A stretch of 64,000 nucleotides of DNA from Paralvinella palmiformis. Lineage: Eukaryota > Annelida > Polychaeta > Terebellida > Alvinellidae. The notes under the pieces were generated by a model, which was not told the DNA's origin, ran no database searches, and saw nothing but the letters and a program-made list of their open reading frames with translations. The stretch is taken from assembly GCA_025642065.1 (NCBI GenBank), contig JAODUP010000583.1, forward strand, positions 124,001 through 188,000. The letters run 5' to 3'. Each line of letters starts with the position of its first letter. Within the stretch, counting starts at the first letter, position 1. Made by a program: the position numbers and the translations under genes. This document shows, in pieces, positions 7,780 to 16,444 of this stretch.

Positions 7780-9194
7780 CGATTCTCCTTTTTCTTATTC
7801 AATAAATCGCGTAAACTCTGAATTGCCAACTGGGGATCTATGCGCCCCGCACTCTCTTCCATGACCTTGCCAAGCAGATAATCAACTACTTTTTCCTTGC
7901 CTTCCAAAAAATCACACACAACAGATTCGTGTGCATTAATAACATTTTCTACTAGTTTTTGTATATATACGATATCAGAAATTCTTTCCCAATTGTATTC
8001 TTCAATTATCTCACTTGGATCCTTATCTTCACTTATAATACAACTCAATACCCGTTGTGCTATTTTTCTTTGAATAACCGATGTTTCCAAAAGCCAAAGA
8101 AGTTTCTGCATTCTTGAAGGTGTAAGCGGACTGGATGATAATTTACTTCCTGTTTTATTTAAAACTTTTTTAACTTCCCCTTCCAGCCAAGAAACAAGTT
8201 TCAGAGGGTCTGCTCCTTCTTGAACTGTTTGTTCAAAAAAATCCGCTATTTCTTTTTTTTCTGTAATGGCCCATGCGACAGAATCGGAAAGTTTATACTG
8301 ATGTATAAAGCGTTTGGCTCTTTCATTAGGAAGTTCTACAAGGGCCTTCGAAACGGTCTTAAGGAAAACATTCTTCAATGGATAAGCAGTTAAATCAGGT
8401 TCAGGAAAATAACGATAGTCATGTACATCTTCTTTGCTACGCATAAGCTCCGTTCTATCTCGGTGTTCATTCCATTGTCTAGTTTCTTGCTGTACCAGCT
8501 TGTCCTCCTTTAATAAGGCAATTTGACGTTTTATTTCATACTGAAGTGCCATGCGCACAAAGCGGAAGCTATTTAAATTCTTGATTTCCACTTTTGTTCC
8601 CAAGCTTTCTTGACTTCCAACCGATATATTTACATCACACCGTAAAGATCCTTCTTCCATATTACCATCACACACATTTAGGTACTGCACAGTTCTTCGA
8701 AATTCTTGTAGCATATATTCTACCGCTTTCGCACTATGTAAATCAGGTTGTGTAACAATCTCAAGCAAAGGGGTCCCCGCTCTATTATAATCGCAGTATG
8801 TTTTATCGCTTGCATGAATCATTTTTCCCGCATCTTCTTCCAGGTGTACTTCTCTTATGTGCACAACATCTTGGTTCCATGTAACAAAATGTCCACCTTT
8901 TCCCAAAGGAAGAGCATATTGACTAATTTGATAGTTCTTGGGAAGATCTGGATAAAAATAATTCTTTCGTTCAAAAAGAACACAAGGAGCAATTTCACAT
9001 TGCAAAGATTGAGCGACTAAACATCCCAACCACACCGCATGACTATTTAAAACGGGTAGCGTTCCTGGATATCCAAGACATACAGGGCACACATTTCGAT
9101 TAGCCTCTTGACCGAACAAAGAAGGACATGAGCAAAACAATTTGCTTTTTGTTTGCAGTCGAATATGTATCTCAAGACCAATATGTGGTATCAT
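7776..9194 (-). CDS. gatB: Asp-tRNA(Asn)/Glu-tRNA(Gln) amidotransferase subunit B
   Basis: Kinase/tRNA-binding subunit of GatCAB, which phosphorylates the misacylated Asp- or Glu-tRNA and amidates it. The 472 residues start with the family signature IGLEIHIRLQTKSKLFC and contain CPVCLGYPGTLPVLN, LEEDAGKMIH and DYNRAGTPLLEIVTQPD, followed by the C-terminal helical/YqeY-like tail. Full length. It overlaps gatA by 4 bases and the downstream AspRS by 4 bases, consistent with coordinated expression of a transamidosome. Confidence 0.97.
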   Translation of the reverse strand: MIPHIGLEIHIRLQTKSKLFCSCPSLFGQEANRNVCPVCLGYPGTLPVLNSHAVWLGCLVAQSLQCEIAPCVLFERKNYFYPDLPKNYQISQYALPLGKGGHFVTWNQDVVHIREVHLEEDAGKMIHASDKTYCDYNRAGTPLLEIVTQPDLHSAKAVEYMLQEFRRTVQYLNVCDGNMEEGSLRCDVNISVGSQESLGTKVEIKNLNSFRFVRMALQYEIKRQIALLKEDKLVQQETRQWNEHRDRTELMRSKEDVHDYRYFPEPDLTAYPLKNVFLKTVSKALVELPNERAKRFIHQYKLSDSVAWAITEKKEIADFFEQTVQEGADPLKLVSWLEGEVKKVLNKTGSKLSSSPLTPSRMQKLLWLLETSVIQRKIAQRVLSCIISEDKDPSEIIEEYNWERISDIVYIQKLVENVINAHESVVCDFLEGKEKVVDYLLGKVMEESAGRIDPQLAIQSLRDLLNKKKENR

Positions 9195-10579
9195 TGCGTA
9201 CTACTTTTATTCTTAATCCATTCATGCACACCTGAAAATGCTGGTGCACGCTGTATCGTTTTCTCCGTCTGTAAGTACCGCACCGTATCGATTAATCGTT
9301 CTTCTGAAGATAGATCTCCCATCAATTGGACCCCCATAGGAATATGCATATCACTTTCCACTGGGTATGCCAACGCAGGCATTCCTGTTAAATTTGCTAT
9401 CGCAGTATAGATATCAGCAGATTTCTGGCGTACTTGATCTTCTAATTCTTCAGGTACAAATGCCAGTGTCGGATATACCGGGAGCAGGAATGCATCTACT
9501 TGTGTAAATATATTTTTCCATTCTCGCTGAATAACTTTTCTCATTTTTTGTGCATTGTGATAATATCGATCAGCCAGGCCCGAACGCAGTACATATGTTC
9601 CCAAAAGAATACGCATTTTTACTTCGTCTGCAAATCCTCTACTCCGTGTTTCACTTATCATATCCTTAGTGTCATATTCATCTTCTGCACGAAGCCCATA
9701 TCGTATGCCATCAAAGCGTGCAAGATTCGCACTCGCTTCTGCTGTGGAAATAATATGATACACGGGAGCCACATATTGCATAGTTTGAGGCGTAATTTCA
9801 ACAAGTTCAATGTTCCTCGCACGCATATACTCGCATGATCGTTGATAGCTAAGTTCAACTTCCCGCGATACCATGTTGTGTAATGCAATAACCCCCACAC
9901 GGCGAGAAACGGCCTTTTGCTGCTCGGGGAAGCTACGTGAACTCTGATCGTATGGATCAGGTCTGCATAATATTTTAAATGCTGTTCTTAACAATTCAGT
10001 GTTATCTGCAAGAATACCCACCACATCGAAAGAGGATGCAAAGGATACCAATCCATAACGAGAGAAAGAACCATAACTAGGTTTTAATCCGTAAATCCCA
10101 CAAAAAGATGCAGGTAATCTTACCGATCCACCTGTATCGCTTCCCAATGCAAGAGGAACTGTTCCGCTTGCCACCGCTGCTGCAGACCCACCACTTGACC
10201 CTCCTACTGTGCGTTGCAGATCCCATGGATTAAGCGTCGCCCCATGTATGGAATGTGTGGTTGTACTACCCATACCAAATTCATCAAGATTTGTTTTACC
10301 TACAATACATGCTCCCGCCTGTTTCAAGTGTTCAACCACTGTAGCATCAAAAGGGCTGACAAACTGTCGCAACAGCTCTGATCCACAAGTAAGAGGGAGT
10401 CCTTTTACCGCTATATTATCCTTTATAGCTATCGGTATATTCTTCAATTCTCCTACACTATCATTTTCAGACATGCGCAATTGTACAAACGTATAACAAT
10501 TCAGTTTTTCATTCACATACGCAATGTACTGCTGATAATATTTAAAGAGTTTTTGATCAGAAATCAGTTTTTGCCACAT
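9191..10579 (-). CDS. gatA: Asp-tRNA(Asn)/Glu-tRNA(Gln) amidotransferase subunit A
   Basis: Glutaminase subunit of GatCAB. It belongs to the amidase-signature family: Lys53 (IAIKDNI), the Gly/Ser stretch GGSSGGS (126-132) and nucleophile Ser152 in SDTGGSVRLPA form the Ser-cisSer-Lys triad. The ATG at 10577-10579 is chosen because it follows the gatC stop by one base; a longer upstream reading would run back into gatC. From this start the protein is 462 residues, somewhat shorter than the usual roughly 480-490 residues. Confidence 0.96.
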   Translation of the reverse strand: MWQKLISDQKLFKYYQQYIAYVNEKLNCYTFVQLRMSENDSVGELKNIPIAIKDNIAVKGLPLTCGSELLRQFVSPFDATVVEHLKQAGACIVGKTNLDEFGMGSTTTHSIHGATLNPWDLQRTVGGSSGGSAAAVASGTVPLALGSDTGGSVRLPASFCGIYGLKPSYGSFSRYGLVSFASSFDVVGILADNTELLRTAFKILCRPDPYDQSSRSFPEQQKAVSRRVGVIALHNMVSREVELSYQRSCEYMRARNIELVEITPQTMQYVAPVYHIISTAEASANLARFDGIRYGLRAEDEYDTKDMISETRSRGFADEVKMRILLGTYVLRSGLADRYYHNAQKMRKVIQREWKNIFTQVDAFLLPVYPTLAFVPEELEDQVRQKSADIYTAIANLTGMPALAYPVESDMHIPMGVQLMGDLSSEERLIDTVRYLQTEKTIQRAPAFSGVHEWIKNKSSTQ

Positions 10580-10580
10580 A

Positions 10581-10880
10581 TTAAAACACACGTGGAATAA
10601 TAGCGAATTGACCGTCATTATCGCCCGCAGCGCATATCAAAGAACCTGGAGATTCTGCCTGCTGTACTGCATCATCTCGTGTCATGAGTATACCAAGATC
10701 TTCTTCCTTTGTGTCGTGATCCTCAGTATAAAACAGTGATGTATCCACCGTACACACTATTTCACAATAGTCCAACAACGCAGATAACTTATTCTCAAGC
10801 ACAGACAGCTCTTCTTCGCTCAGTCGCAATGCAGCTAATTCTGCAGTGGTTTGCAATTCCTTTCGATCTATTTTCCCCAT
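10581..10880 (-). CDS. gatC: Asp-tRNA(Asn)/Glu-tRNA(Gln) amidotransferase subunit C
   Basis: Small structural subunit that wraps GatA and GatB. The 99 residues show the family start (ID-KEL...AELAALRLSEEEL), the hydrophobic helix ending in LLDYCEIV, and the C-terminal RDDAV...AGDNDGQFAIIPRV belt that contacts GatA. It lies 33 bases after hisIE and one base before gatA, so the gat genes are inserted in the his/regulator transcription unit. Confidence 0.95.
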   Translation of the reverse strand: MGKIDRKELQTTAELAALRLSEEELSVLENKLSALLDYCEIVCTVDTSLFYTEDHDTKEEDLGILMTRDDAVQQAESPGSLICAAGDNDGQFAIIPRVF

Positions 10881-10913
10881 TTAATGTAAGCCTACCGTGC
10901 AATTATTGCAAAG

Positions 10914-11477
10914 TCAAGAATCATGTACACGCCTTTGCAAGCACTCAAGAACCTTAGAAAAAGATAATTTTTCATGTGCCAAAAGCACAAGTAAATGATA
11001 TAATAGATCTGCAACTTCAGAGGACAAATCCGCATCATTTGCTAAAACAACCTCTGCAGCTTCTTCTATCAGTTTTTTCCGTATTTTTATCCCACCTTCC
11101 TTCAATAAATATTGGGTATAACTACCTTCAGGAGCCAATTCATAGCGCTGTTGAATACGATCGATTAAGAACTGCAACTCATGATTCCCTGAAGAACTAC
11201 TACATTCCACTACTGAATTAGACTTTTTCAATACACATGCATCCCTCGTATCCGCTGTCCCCTCGGACACTTGTACATAGCCCCATGTATCATAAAACCT
11301 CAATGATTTAACTTGCCCCCACTGCAGTTGCGGCAATAAACTTCCCGTATCTGGATGCGGACACCAAACTTGCCTTGTTTCCATGGTTTTTTTCCAAGCC
11401 TTTTGACTACCCATGACGAGTGCAAGAAATTTCTCATTTGTATCACAAATAACAAAAGGAATTATTTTCCCTGACAT
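10914..11477 (-). CDS. hisE: HisE phosphoribosyl-ATP pyrophosphatase with a degenerate HisI-like N-terminal domain
   Basis: The C-terminal half (about residues 100-185) is a clear HisE domain: RYELAPEGSYTQYLL, IRKKLIEEAAEVVLA and the SEVADLLYHLLVLLA helices that hold the Mg-binding Glu/Asp residues. It hydrolyses PR-ATP to PR-AMP in histidine synthesis. The N-terminal 95 residues occupy the place of the HisI cyclohydrolase domain in bifunctional HisIE, but I cannot find the W-KGE-SG, DxDxD or CHxGxxSCF motifs, so cyclohydrolase activity is doubtful. It overlaps hisA by 16 bases. Confidence 0.85.
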   Translation of the reverse strand: MSGKIIPFVICDTNEKFLALVMGSQKAWKKTMETRQVWCPHPDTGSLLPQLQWGQVKSLRFYDTWGYVQVSEGTADTRDACVLKKSNSVVECSSSSGNHELQFLIDRIQQRYELAPEGSYTQYLLKEGGIKIRKKLIEEAAEVVLANDADLSSEVADLLYHLLVLLAHEKLSFSKVLECLQRRVHDS

Positions 11478-12187
11478 AATTCCACAGCTTCCCGCACACT
11501 AAATTTCTTTTCATATAAAGCCTTCCCCACAATAATTCCTTTCACAGCTGCATGTCCATGAATCATTACATATTGGATATCTTGTAACGATGAAACTCCT
11601 CCCGAAAGAATAACTGGCATTTGCACTTCTATTGCTATACGGTTTGTCATATTAATATCTGGCCCCTTAAGCATTCCATCACGTTCTATTACTGTACATA
11701 CCACCGCACTCACACTCGTTTGTCGAATTACTTGAGAAAAAACACTCCCCTGTTGCCCTGCATCCTCCTGCCATCCCCGCACACGAACTTGTCCATGGTG
11801 GATATCCATACCTGCCAAAAAATGCTTGCCGTATTTTTGTATCCACTCTTTCACCATGGTTGGGGACTCCACAAAAACTGTTCCCACCACAAGATAATCA
11901 ATTCCTATATCAAGAAGCTCACGCACAGTTTTATCACTACGGATACCACCTCCAACTTGCAAAACACAAGACACCTCACGCCGTATTCTTTTAATCACCG
12001 TACGGTTGTCTCCCATTCCACGTACCGCATCCATATCTACAATATGAATACGTTCGACCCCCTCTTCTTCGTACTTGCGAGCCTGCATCACCGGATCCAC
12101 TCCATAATGCACCATCCGTTGAAATTCCCCCCTTTGCAACCGCACACATGCACCATGTGAAATATCAATAGCTGGAATAAATATCAA
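11462..12187 (-). CDS. hisA: ProFAR isomerase HisA
   Basis: 1-(5-phosphoribosyl)-5-[(5-phosphoribosylamino)methylideneamino]imidazole-4-carboxamide isomerase, a (beta/alpha)8 barrel of 241 residues. Catalytic Asp8 is in IPAIDISHG; the second acid is in AGMDIHHGQVRVRGW; phosphate-binding loops are LQVGGGIRS and VILSGGVSS; RDGMLKGPD precedes strand 6. No other his gene besides hisIE is in the window, so the rest of the pathway, if present, is elsewhere. The start overlaps the stop of the upstream regulator gene (ATGA). Confidence 0.95.
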   Translation of the reverse strand: MIFIPAIDISHGACVRLQRGEFQRMVHYGVDPVMQARKYEEEGVERIHIVDMDAVRGMGDNRTVIKRIRREVSCVLQVGGGIRSDKTVRELLDIGIDYLVVGTVFVESPTMVKEWIQKYGKHFLAGMDIHHGQVRVRGWQEDAGQQGSVFSQVIRQTSVSAVVCTVIERDGMLKGPDINMTNRIAIEVQMPVILSGGVSSLQDIQYVMIHGHAAVKGIIVGKALYEKKFSVREAVELCQGK

Positions 12188-12672
12188 GATTTTATTCTCT
12201 TTATTTGCATTTTACAAAACCGACATAACGACTCTGCTACTGATGATCCGGAAAGTGTCATACAGGAACAATTATTTTCATATATTATTCCTCTCTTGCT
12301 CGTTAGAAATGCGATAAAACGCTGTTCAACAGCCTTAGGGAACTTATACATACTGCTTACTGCCTTTACCGCTTGTGAAGATTGAACCCCCAAAATATCA
12401 ACAAAAAATTCGTACCACATTCGCTGCGTCATGACAAAATCCTTGAGTACCACTAATCCTTTTTTGGTTAATTTTACCGTACCATAAGATTGATGAGAAA
12501 CGAGGCCATAACGCGTCAGCAGGCGCACTTTCCCACTAACTGCCGCACGACTTACTGATAAGTACCGCGACATATCAACCCCTCGTACATTCTGTCTTTT
12601 CTCTCTTGAGAGATAAAAGACTGCAGTCAGATATTCCAACAAGCGGATTGAGTAGTTGGAAGTTGTATACAT
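12184..12672 (-). CDS. DtxR/MntR-like winged-helix regulator lacking the usual metal ligands
   Basis: From ATG 12670-12672 the protein is 162 residues. It has a winged helix (SVSRAAVSGKVRLLTRYGLV, then YGTVKLTKKG) and a dimerisation region like MntR/DtxR (RMWYEFFVDILGV). The His/Glu metal ligands of MntR (in SMEDYIE, RHELLE and EGIEHH) align with other residues. Near the C-terminus four Cys occur as CxC and CxxC, a possible alternative metal or cluster site. It heads the operon with hisA, hisIE, gatCAB and AspRS. A promoter (TTGTAA-17-TATAAT) puts the start of transcription only a few bases before this ATG, which is why I prefer it over ATG 12720. Confidence 0.7.
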   Translation of the reverse strand: MYTTSNYSIRLLEYLTAVFYLSREKRQNVRGVDMSRYLSVSRAAVSGKVRLLTRYGLVSHQSYGTVKLTKKGLVVLKDFVMTQRMWYEFFVDILGVQSSQAVKAVSSMYKFPKAVEQRFIAFLTSKRGIIYENNCSCMTLSGSSVAESLCRFCKMQIKRIKS

Positions 12673-12681
12673 ACCTTTTGT

Positions 12682-12710
12682 ATTATATCTTGTTAAGGAA
12701 TAATTTACAA
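12682..12710 (-). promoter_or_regulatory. Promoter of the regulator-hisA-hisIE-gatCAB-aspS2 operon
   Basis: Reading leftward, TTGTAA (12705-12710), 17 bases, then a perfect TATAAT (12682-12687). The predicted start of transcription is near 12675, about 3 bases before ATG 12672, so the message would be practically leaderless. Confidence 0.65.
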
Positions 12711-12723
12711 TTACTTCCATCAA

Positions 12724-12767
12724 TTGACAAAAGAAGTATATTAGTATATATGATACATATATATCAT
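12724..12767 (+). promoter_or_regulatory. Promoter with overlapping palindrome upstream of the Bax-inhibitor gene
   Basis: A perfect TTGACA at 12724-12729 is followed by AT-rich -10 candidates (TATATG at 12747-12752, spacing 17). The inverted repeat ATGATA-N6-TATCAT (12750-12767) overlaps or abuts the -10. It lies in the divergent gap facing the DtxR-like regulator gene and is a candidate operator for it. Confidence 0.55.
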
Positions 12768-12789
12768 TCTAAAAATAAAGAGGTGTATT

Positions 12790-13503
12790 ATGGAAAATTT
12801 ATCGAATATTAATTTCTCTCCAAAGAATCTAACTGCAGAAATAACACGAACCAGAAATATTCTCAAAAAAGTATTTACTCAAATGAGTCTTGGTTTATTG
12901 ATAACCGCAGTTACGGCTCTGTTTGTTGCTTCTCAACGAAGCTTTCTTTTGGTATTAGCAAATAATCCCATGCTGTTTTTTGCACTATTTATTGCTCAAA
13001 TCGCACTTGTGTTCATTCTTAGTAGTCGTATCATGACGCTGGCTGTACAAACAGCTGTTGCATTGTTTTACTTATATTCTATTTTGAATGGCCTGACCCT
13101 TTCATTTATTTTTATGGCATACACTGCCAGTAGTATTGCAGGCACTTTTTTCATCGCAGCTGCCATGTTTGCCGGTATGGCTTTTTATGGATCAACTACC
13201 AAAACAGATTTATCAAAATTAAGTCATTATTTATTTATGGCCCTAATCGGAATCGTTATCGCATCATTGGTAAATCTCTTTCTCAAAAGCAGTGGTCTTG
13301 AATGGATTATTTCATTTATTGGTGTGATTCTTTTTACTGTTCTTACTGCATACGACACCCAAATGATAAAAAGGTGGGGTGAGAATTCAACATCGGATAC
13401 TATGACTATAAATCGTATATCAGTCCTGGGGGCTTTAAAGCTTTACCTTGATTTTATAAACTTATTTCTGTTCTTGCTTCGATTTCTCGGCAGAGAACAG
13501 TGA
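12790..13503 (+). CDS. Bax inhibitor-1/YccA family membrane protein
   Basis: 237 residues with seven hydrophobic segments, preceded by a short cytosolic N-terminus. Family signatures are the FTQMSLGLLITA first helix, ILNGLTLSFIF, MAFYGSTTKTDLS, and the late VLTAYDTQMIKRW with its conserved Asp, followed by GALKLYLDFINLFLFLLRFLG. In bacteria these proteins are linked to Ca2+ leak or FtsH-related membrane quality control (YccA); the exact job here is unknown. GAGGTG precedes the ATG. The stop overlaps the GTG start of the downstream aspS (GTGA), so the two are co-transcribed. Confidence 0.93.
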   Translation: MENLSNINFSPKNLTAEITRTRNILKKVFTQMSLGLLITAVTALFVASQRSFLLVLANNPMLFFALFIAQIALVFILSSRIMTLAVQTAVALFYLYSILNGLTLSFIFMAYTASSIAGTFFIAAAMFAGMAFYGSTTKTDLSKLSHYLFMALIGIVIASLVNLFLKSSGLEWIISFIGVILFTVLTAYDTQMIKRWGENSTSDTMTINRISVLGALKLYLDFINLFLFLLRFLGREQ

Positions 13504-15242
13504 GCAAAGACCGCATACAGTGCGGAACATTACGACTAGAAAATATCGATAAATCCGTCCAACTTTTTGGATGGATTCATCGTATACGCACACATAAAGA
13601 TATTACTTTTATTGATCTAAGAGATCGTTCTGGTATTGTGCAGCTTCTGCTTCCAGAATCATTACAACATCATGTACCACTACGTCTCGAATATTGCATC
13701 AGTGTTCGGGGAACCATAGAGCAGCGAAAAGATCCTAATCCCAAGATGGCCACTGGAGCAATTGAAGTCAAGGTTTTCCACATTGAACTTTTATCCACAT
13801 CTTGCGAGCTCCCTTTTCACATCCATGAAAAAAACCGAGAAGATCTACGCTTACGTTACCGTTATCTTGATCTTCGTTCAAAACATATGCAGGAAGCATT
13901 ACGTATCCGTCATGAAGCAACATTTCATTGCCGTCAATTTTTCCATGATCATGATTTTTATGAAATAGAAACACCTACCATGATTCGATCAACCCCTGAA
14001 GGAGCACGAGATTTTCTGGTTCCTTCTCGTACTATTCCTGGCAGTTTTTACGCACTGGCACAAAGCCCACAATTATATAAACAAATGCTCATGATAGGAG
14101 GAATAGAACGTTATTTTCAAATAGCGCGTTGTTATCGAGATGAGGATACACGTGGCGATCGACAGCCAGAACATAGTCAGATCGATATAGAAATGAGTTT
14201 TAGCACCGAACAAGAAATTCGAGAACTAACTGAAAAGCTTATTTCTTATATTGTTTCAAACACATTGCATAATGATATACACACTCCTTTTCCACACATA
14301 ACATATCATACTGCTATGGATCACTACGGATCCGATAAACCTGATCTTCGATTTCAGCTTCCTTTGCTTGATTTCTCATCTCATGCGCGTAAAAGTAGTT
14401 TTTCCATATTTCAAGATGTCCTTGCAAATGAGGGGTGTGTAAAAATGCTCTGTATACCTCATGCTTCTTCTTATTCGAGAAAAAAAATTGAGGATCTAGA
14501 AGCTGTTGCTATACAACACGGAGTGAAAGGGTTAGCCTGGACAAAAGTAATAAACAATACATTTCAGGGAGGAATTGCGCGCTTTCTTGTTTCGCAGGAA
14601 AGTCATATCATACATAATTTTTCTATTCCTCCCGATAGTTTTTTAGTATTTACAGCCGCTAACTGGCACACAGCATGCAGTGCTTTAGGGGCAGTGAGAT
14701 CGCAAGTGGGTAAGTCACAAAATTATGACACCAATATTCTGCAGTTTATGTGGATTACCGATTTTCCTTTGTTTCAAAAAACGGAAGATGGATGGGATGC
14801 TGCTCATCATATATTTAGCCAACCAAAAACAGAATACATTAAAAGTATGGAAAAATCTCCCGCCTCGGTGATAGGCCAACTTTATGACCTTGTGTGCAAT
14901 GGTTACGAACTTGCTTCAGGATCCATACGTATCCACGATCCACAATTACAAGAACGTGTATTCAATATTATAGGTTTATCAAAACAAGAAGCAAGCACCC
15001 GTTTTGGATTTTTTCTTGAAGCTCTTCAATACGCACCACCTCCTCACGGAGGAATCGCCATTGGTTTAGATCGCCTCATTATGTTGCTTTGCAAGCGACA
15101 GAGCATTCGGGATGTCATTGCATTTCCTAAAAACACCTTAATGACATCAACCCTTGATGGATCCCCTGCCCCTGTAAGCAAAGACTCATTACAGGAGTTA
15201 GGCATTAGTATCATTCATTCACAACAAAAACACTCTACATAA
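13500..15242 (+). CDS. aspS: Bacterial-type aspartyl-tRNA synthetase
   Basis: 580 residues, the standard bacterial length including the GAD insertion. It starts at GTG 13500-13502, overlapping the previous stop. Domains: OB-fold anticodon domain (LFGWIHRIRTHKDITFIDLRD), motif 1/2 region (STPEGARDFLVPSR, AQSPQLYKQ, RCYRDEDTRGDRQPEHSQID), GAD insert (about 290-420), and motif 3 (PPPHGGIAIGLDRL) preceded by the LASGSIRIHD segment. It charges tRNA-Asp. The presence of a second, archaeal-type AspRS beside GatCAB suggests this one is the discriminating enzyme. Confidence 0.97.
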   Translation: MSKDRIQCGTLRLENIDKSVQLFGWIHRIRTHKDITFIDLRDRSGIVQLLLPESLQHHVPLRLEYCISVRGTIEQRKDPNPKMATGAIEVKVFHIELLSTSCELPFHIHEKNREDLRLRYRYLDLRSKHMQEALRIRHEATFHCRQFFHDHDFYEIETPTMIRSTPEGARDFLVPSRTIPGSFYALAQSPQLYKQMLMIGGIERYFQIARCYRDEDTRGDRQPEHSQIDIEMSFSTEQEIRELTEKLISYIVSNTLHNDIHTPFPHITYHTAMDHYGSDKPDLRFQLPLLDFSSHARKSSFSIFQDVLANEGCVKMLCIPHASSYSRKKIEDLEAVAIQHGVKGLAWTKVINNTFQGGIARFLVSQESHIIHNFSIPPDSFLVFTAANWHTACSALGAVRSQVGKSQNYDTNILQFMWITDFPLFQKTEDGWDAAHHIFSQPKTEYIKSMEKSPASVIGQLYDLVCNGYELASGSIRIHDPQLQERVFNIIGLSKQEASTRFGFFLEALQYAPPPHGGIAIGLDRLIMLLCKRQSIRDVIAFPKNTLMTSTLDGSPAPVSKDSLQELGISIIHSQQKHST

Positions 15243-16414
15243 TGTATACCATTAAAATATACGACAAAATTGCACAAAAAGGTTTGAATATTTTTACCAG
15301 TCAATACAACGTCAGTAAAAACGCAACACTGTATGATGCCGTCCTATTGAGAAGTTCCTCATTGCTCAATAGTTCCTTTCCTCCTTCTCTGAGTGCTATC
15401 GCGCGCGCAGGTGTTGGTGTAAACAATATTCCTATCGAAGAAGCGAACACCCGAGGCATCGTCGTATTCAACACTCCAGGTGCAAACGCCAATAGCGTTA
15501 AAGAACTAGTATTGAGTGCTTTTCTTTTAGCCTCACGTCATATCTTTGAAAGTATGATTTGGACTCAGTCGCTTGCTGGCAAAGGAAAAGAAATTCCACG
15601 TATAATAGAAAAACAAAAAAAAGAATTTATTGGCACCGAATTGAGGGGAAAAACTTTAGGTATTATAGGTTTAGGTGCAATTGGAACCTTAGTGGCTAAT
15701 GCCGCGATCTCATTAGACATGCATGTGTTAGGGTACGATCCTCATCTTTCTATTGATTCAGCGTGGAGAATTTCACAATTTGTCAAACGAACAGAATCAC
15801 TTGATTCTTTACTAGCTCGCTCAGATTATCTTACTTTACATGTACCGCTAAGCAAATCAACTAAAAAAATGCTAAACAAAAAAAAATTTGCTCTTATGAA
15901 AAAAAATATACATATTATAAATCTTGCACGGCCCGAGATAGTTGATAGCGAAGCACTTTTAACCGCACTGAAAAAACATCAAGTAGCAACATATATTACC
16001 GATTTTCCTGAAGACCGTCTTTTAGGCATGCATGGCGTATTAACCATTCCCCATCTTGGTGCTTCCACAAAAGAAGCGGAAGAAAATTGTGCTGTAATGG
16101 CAGCACACCAACTAAGAGATTATCTTGAGAAAGGAATTATCCACAACAGCATAAATTTCCCCTCATGTAGTGTAAACTTTTCTGCTCCCTATCGACTACT
16201 CATAGCCAATAAAAACGTACCCTCTGTAGTAGGACAGATTACTTCGTTAATCGCTAAAGAACATATCAATATATCTGATATGTTTAATCATCATAAAGAA
16301 GAAATTGCATATACCGTTATCGATATAGATTCTCCTCTTTCTCCATCCTCATACCAAGCTATTACACGCATGTCACAGGTTCTTCGTGCGCGTATCATTA
16401 GCCAAAATAAATAA
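15242..16414 (+). CDS. serA: D-3-phosphoglycerate dehydrogenase-like 2-hydroxyacid dehydrogenase
   Basis: 390 residues: a substrate/NAD-binding core, then a C-terminal ACT domain (about 315-388, VPSVVGQITSLIAKEHINISD). It has ARAGVGVNNI, the Rossmann glycine motif GIIGLGAIG and the catalytic His in PHLGAST. The usual INTARGGIVDE segment reads INLARPEIVDS (Arg kept, GG changed), and the region of the catalytic Glu is TDFPEDRL, so substrate choice is less certain. It likely carries out the first step of serine synthesis. The ATG overlaps the aspS stop (TAATG), giving a three-gene unit with the Bax-inhibitor gene. Confidence 0.85.
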   Translation: MYTIKIYDKIAQKGLNIFTSQYNVSKNATLYDAVLLRSSSLLNSSFPPSLSAIARAGVGVNNIPIEEANTRGIVVFNTPGANANSVKELVLSAFLLASRHIFESMIWTQSLAGKGKEIPRIIEKQKKEFIGTELRGKTLGIIGLGAIGTLVANAAISLDMHVLGYDPHLSIDSAWRISQFVKRTESLDSLLARSDYLTLHVPLSKSTKKMLNKKKFALMKKNIHIINLARPEIVDSEALLTALKKHQVATYITDFPEDRLLGMHGVLTIPHLGASTKEAEENCAVMAAHQLRDYLEKGIIHNSINFPSCSVNFSAPYRLLIANKNVPSVVGQITSLIAKEHINISDMFNHHKEEIAYTVIDIDSPLSPSSYQAITRMSQVLRARIISQNK

Positions 16415-16444
16415 AAGCAAACAGTAGCAACTGTCCCATATTAG

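Noticed and set aside
9500..9838. 112-codon plus-strand ORF inside gatA
   Set aside because: Antisense shadow of a well-conserved gene.
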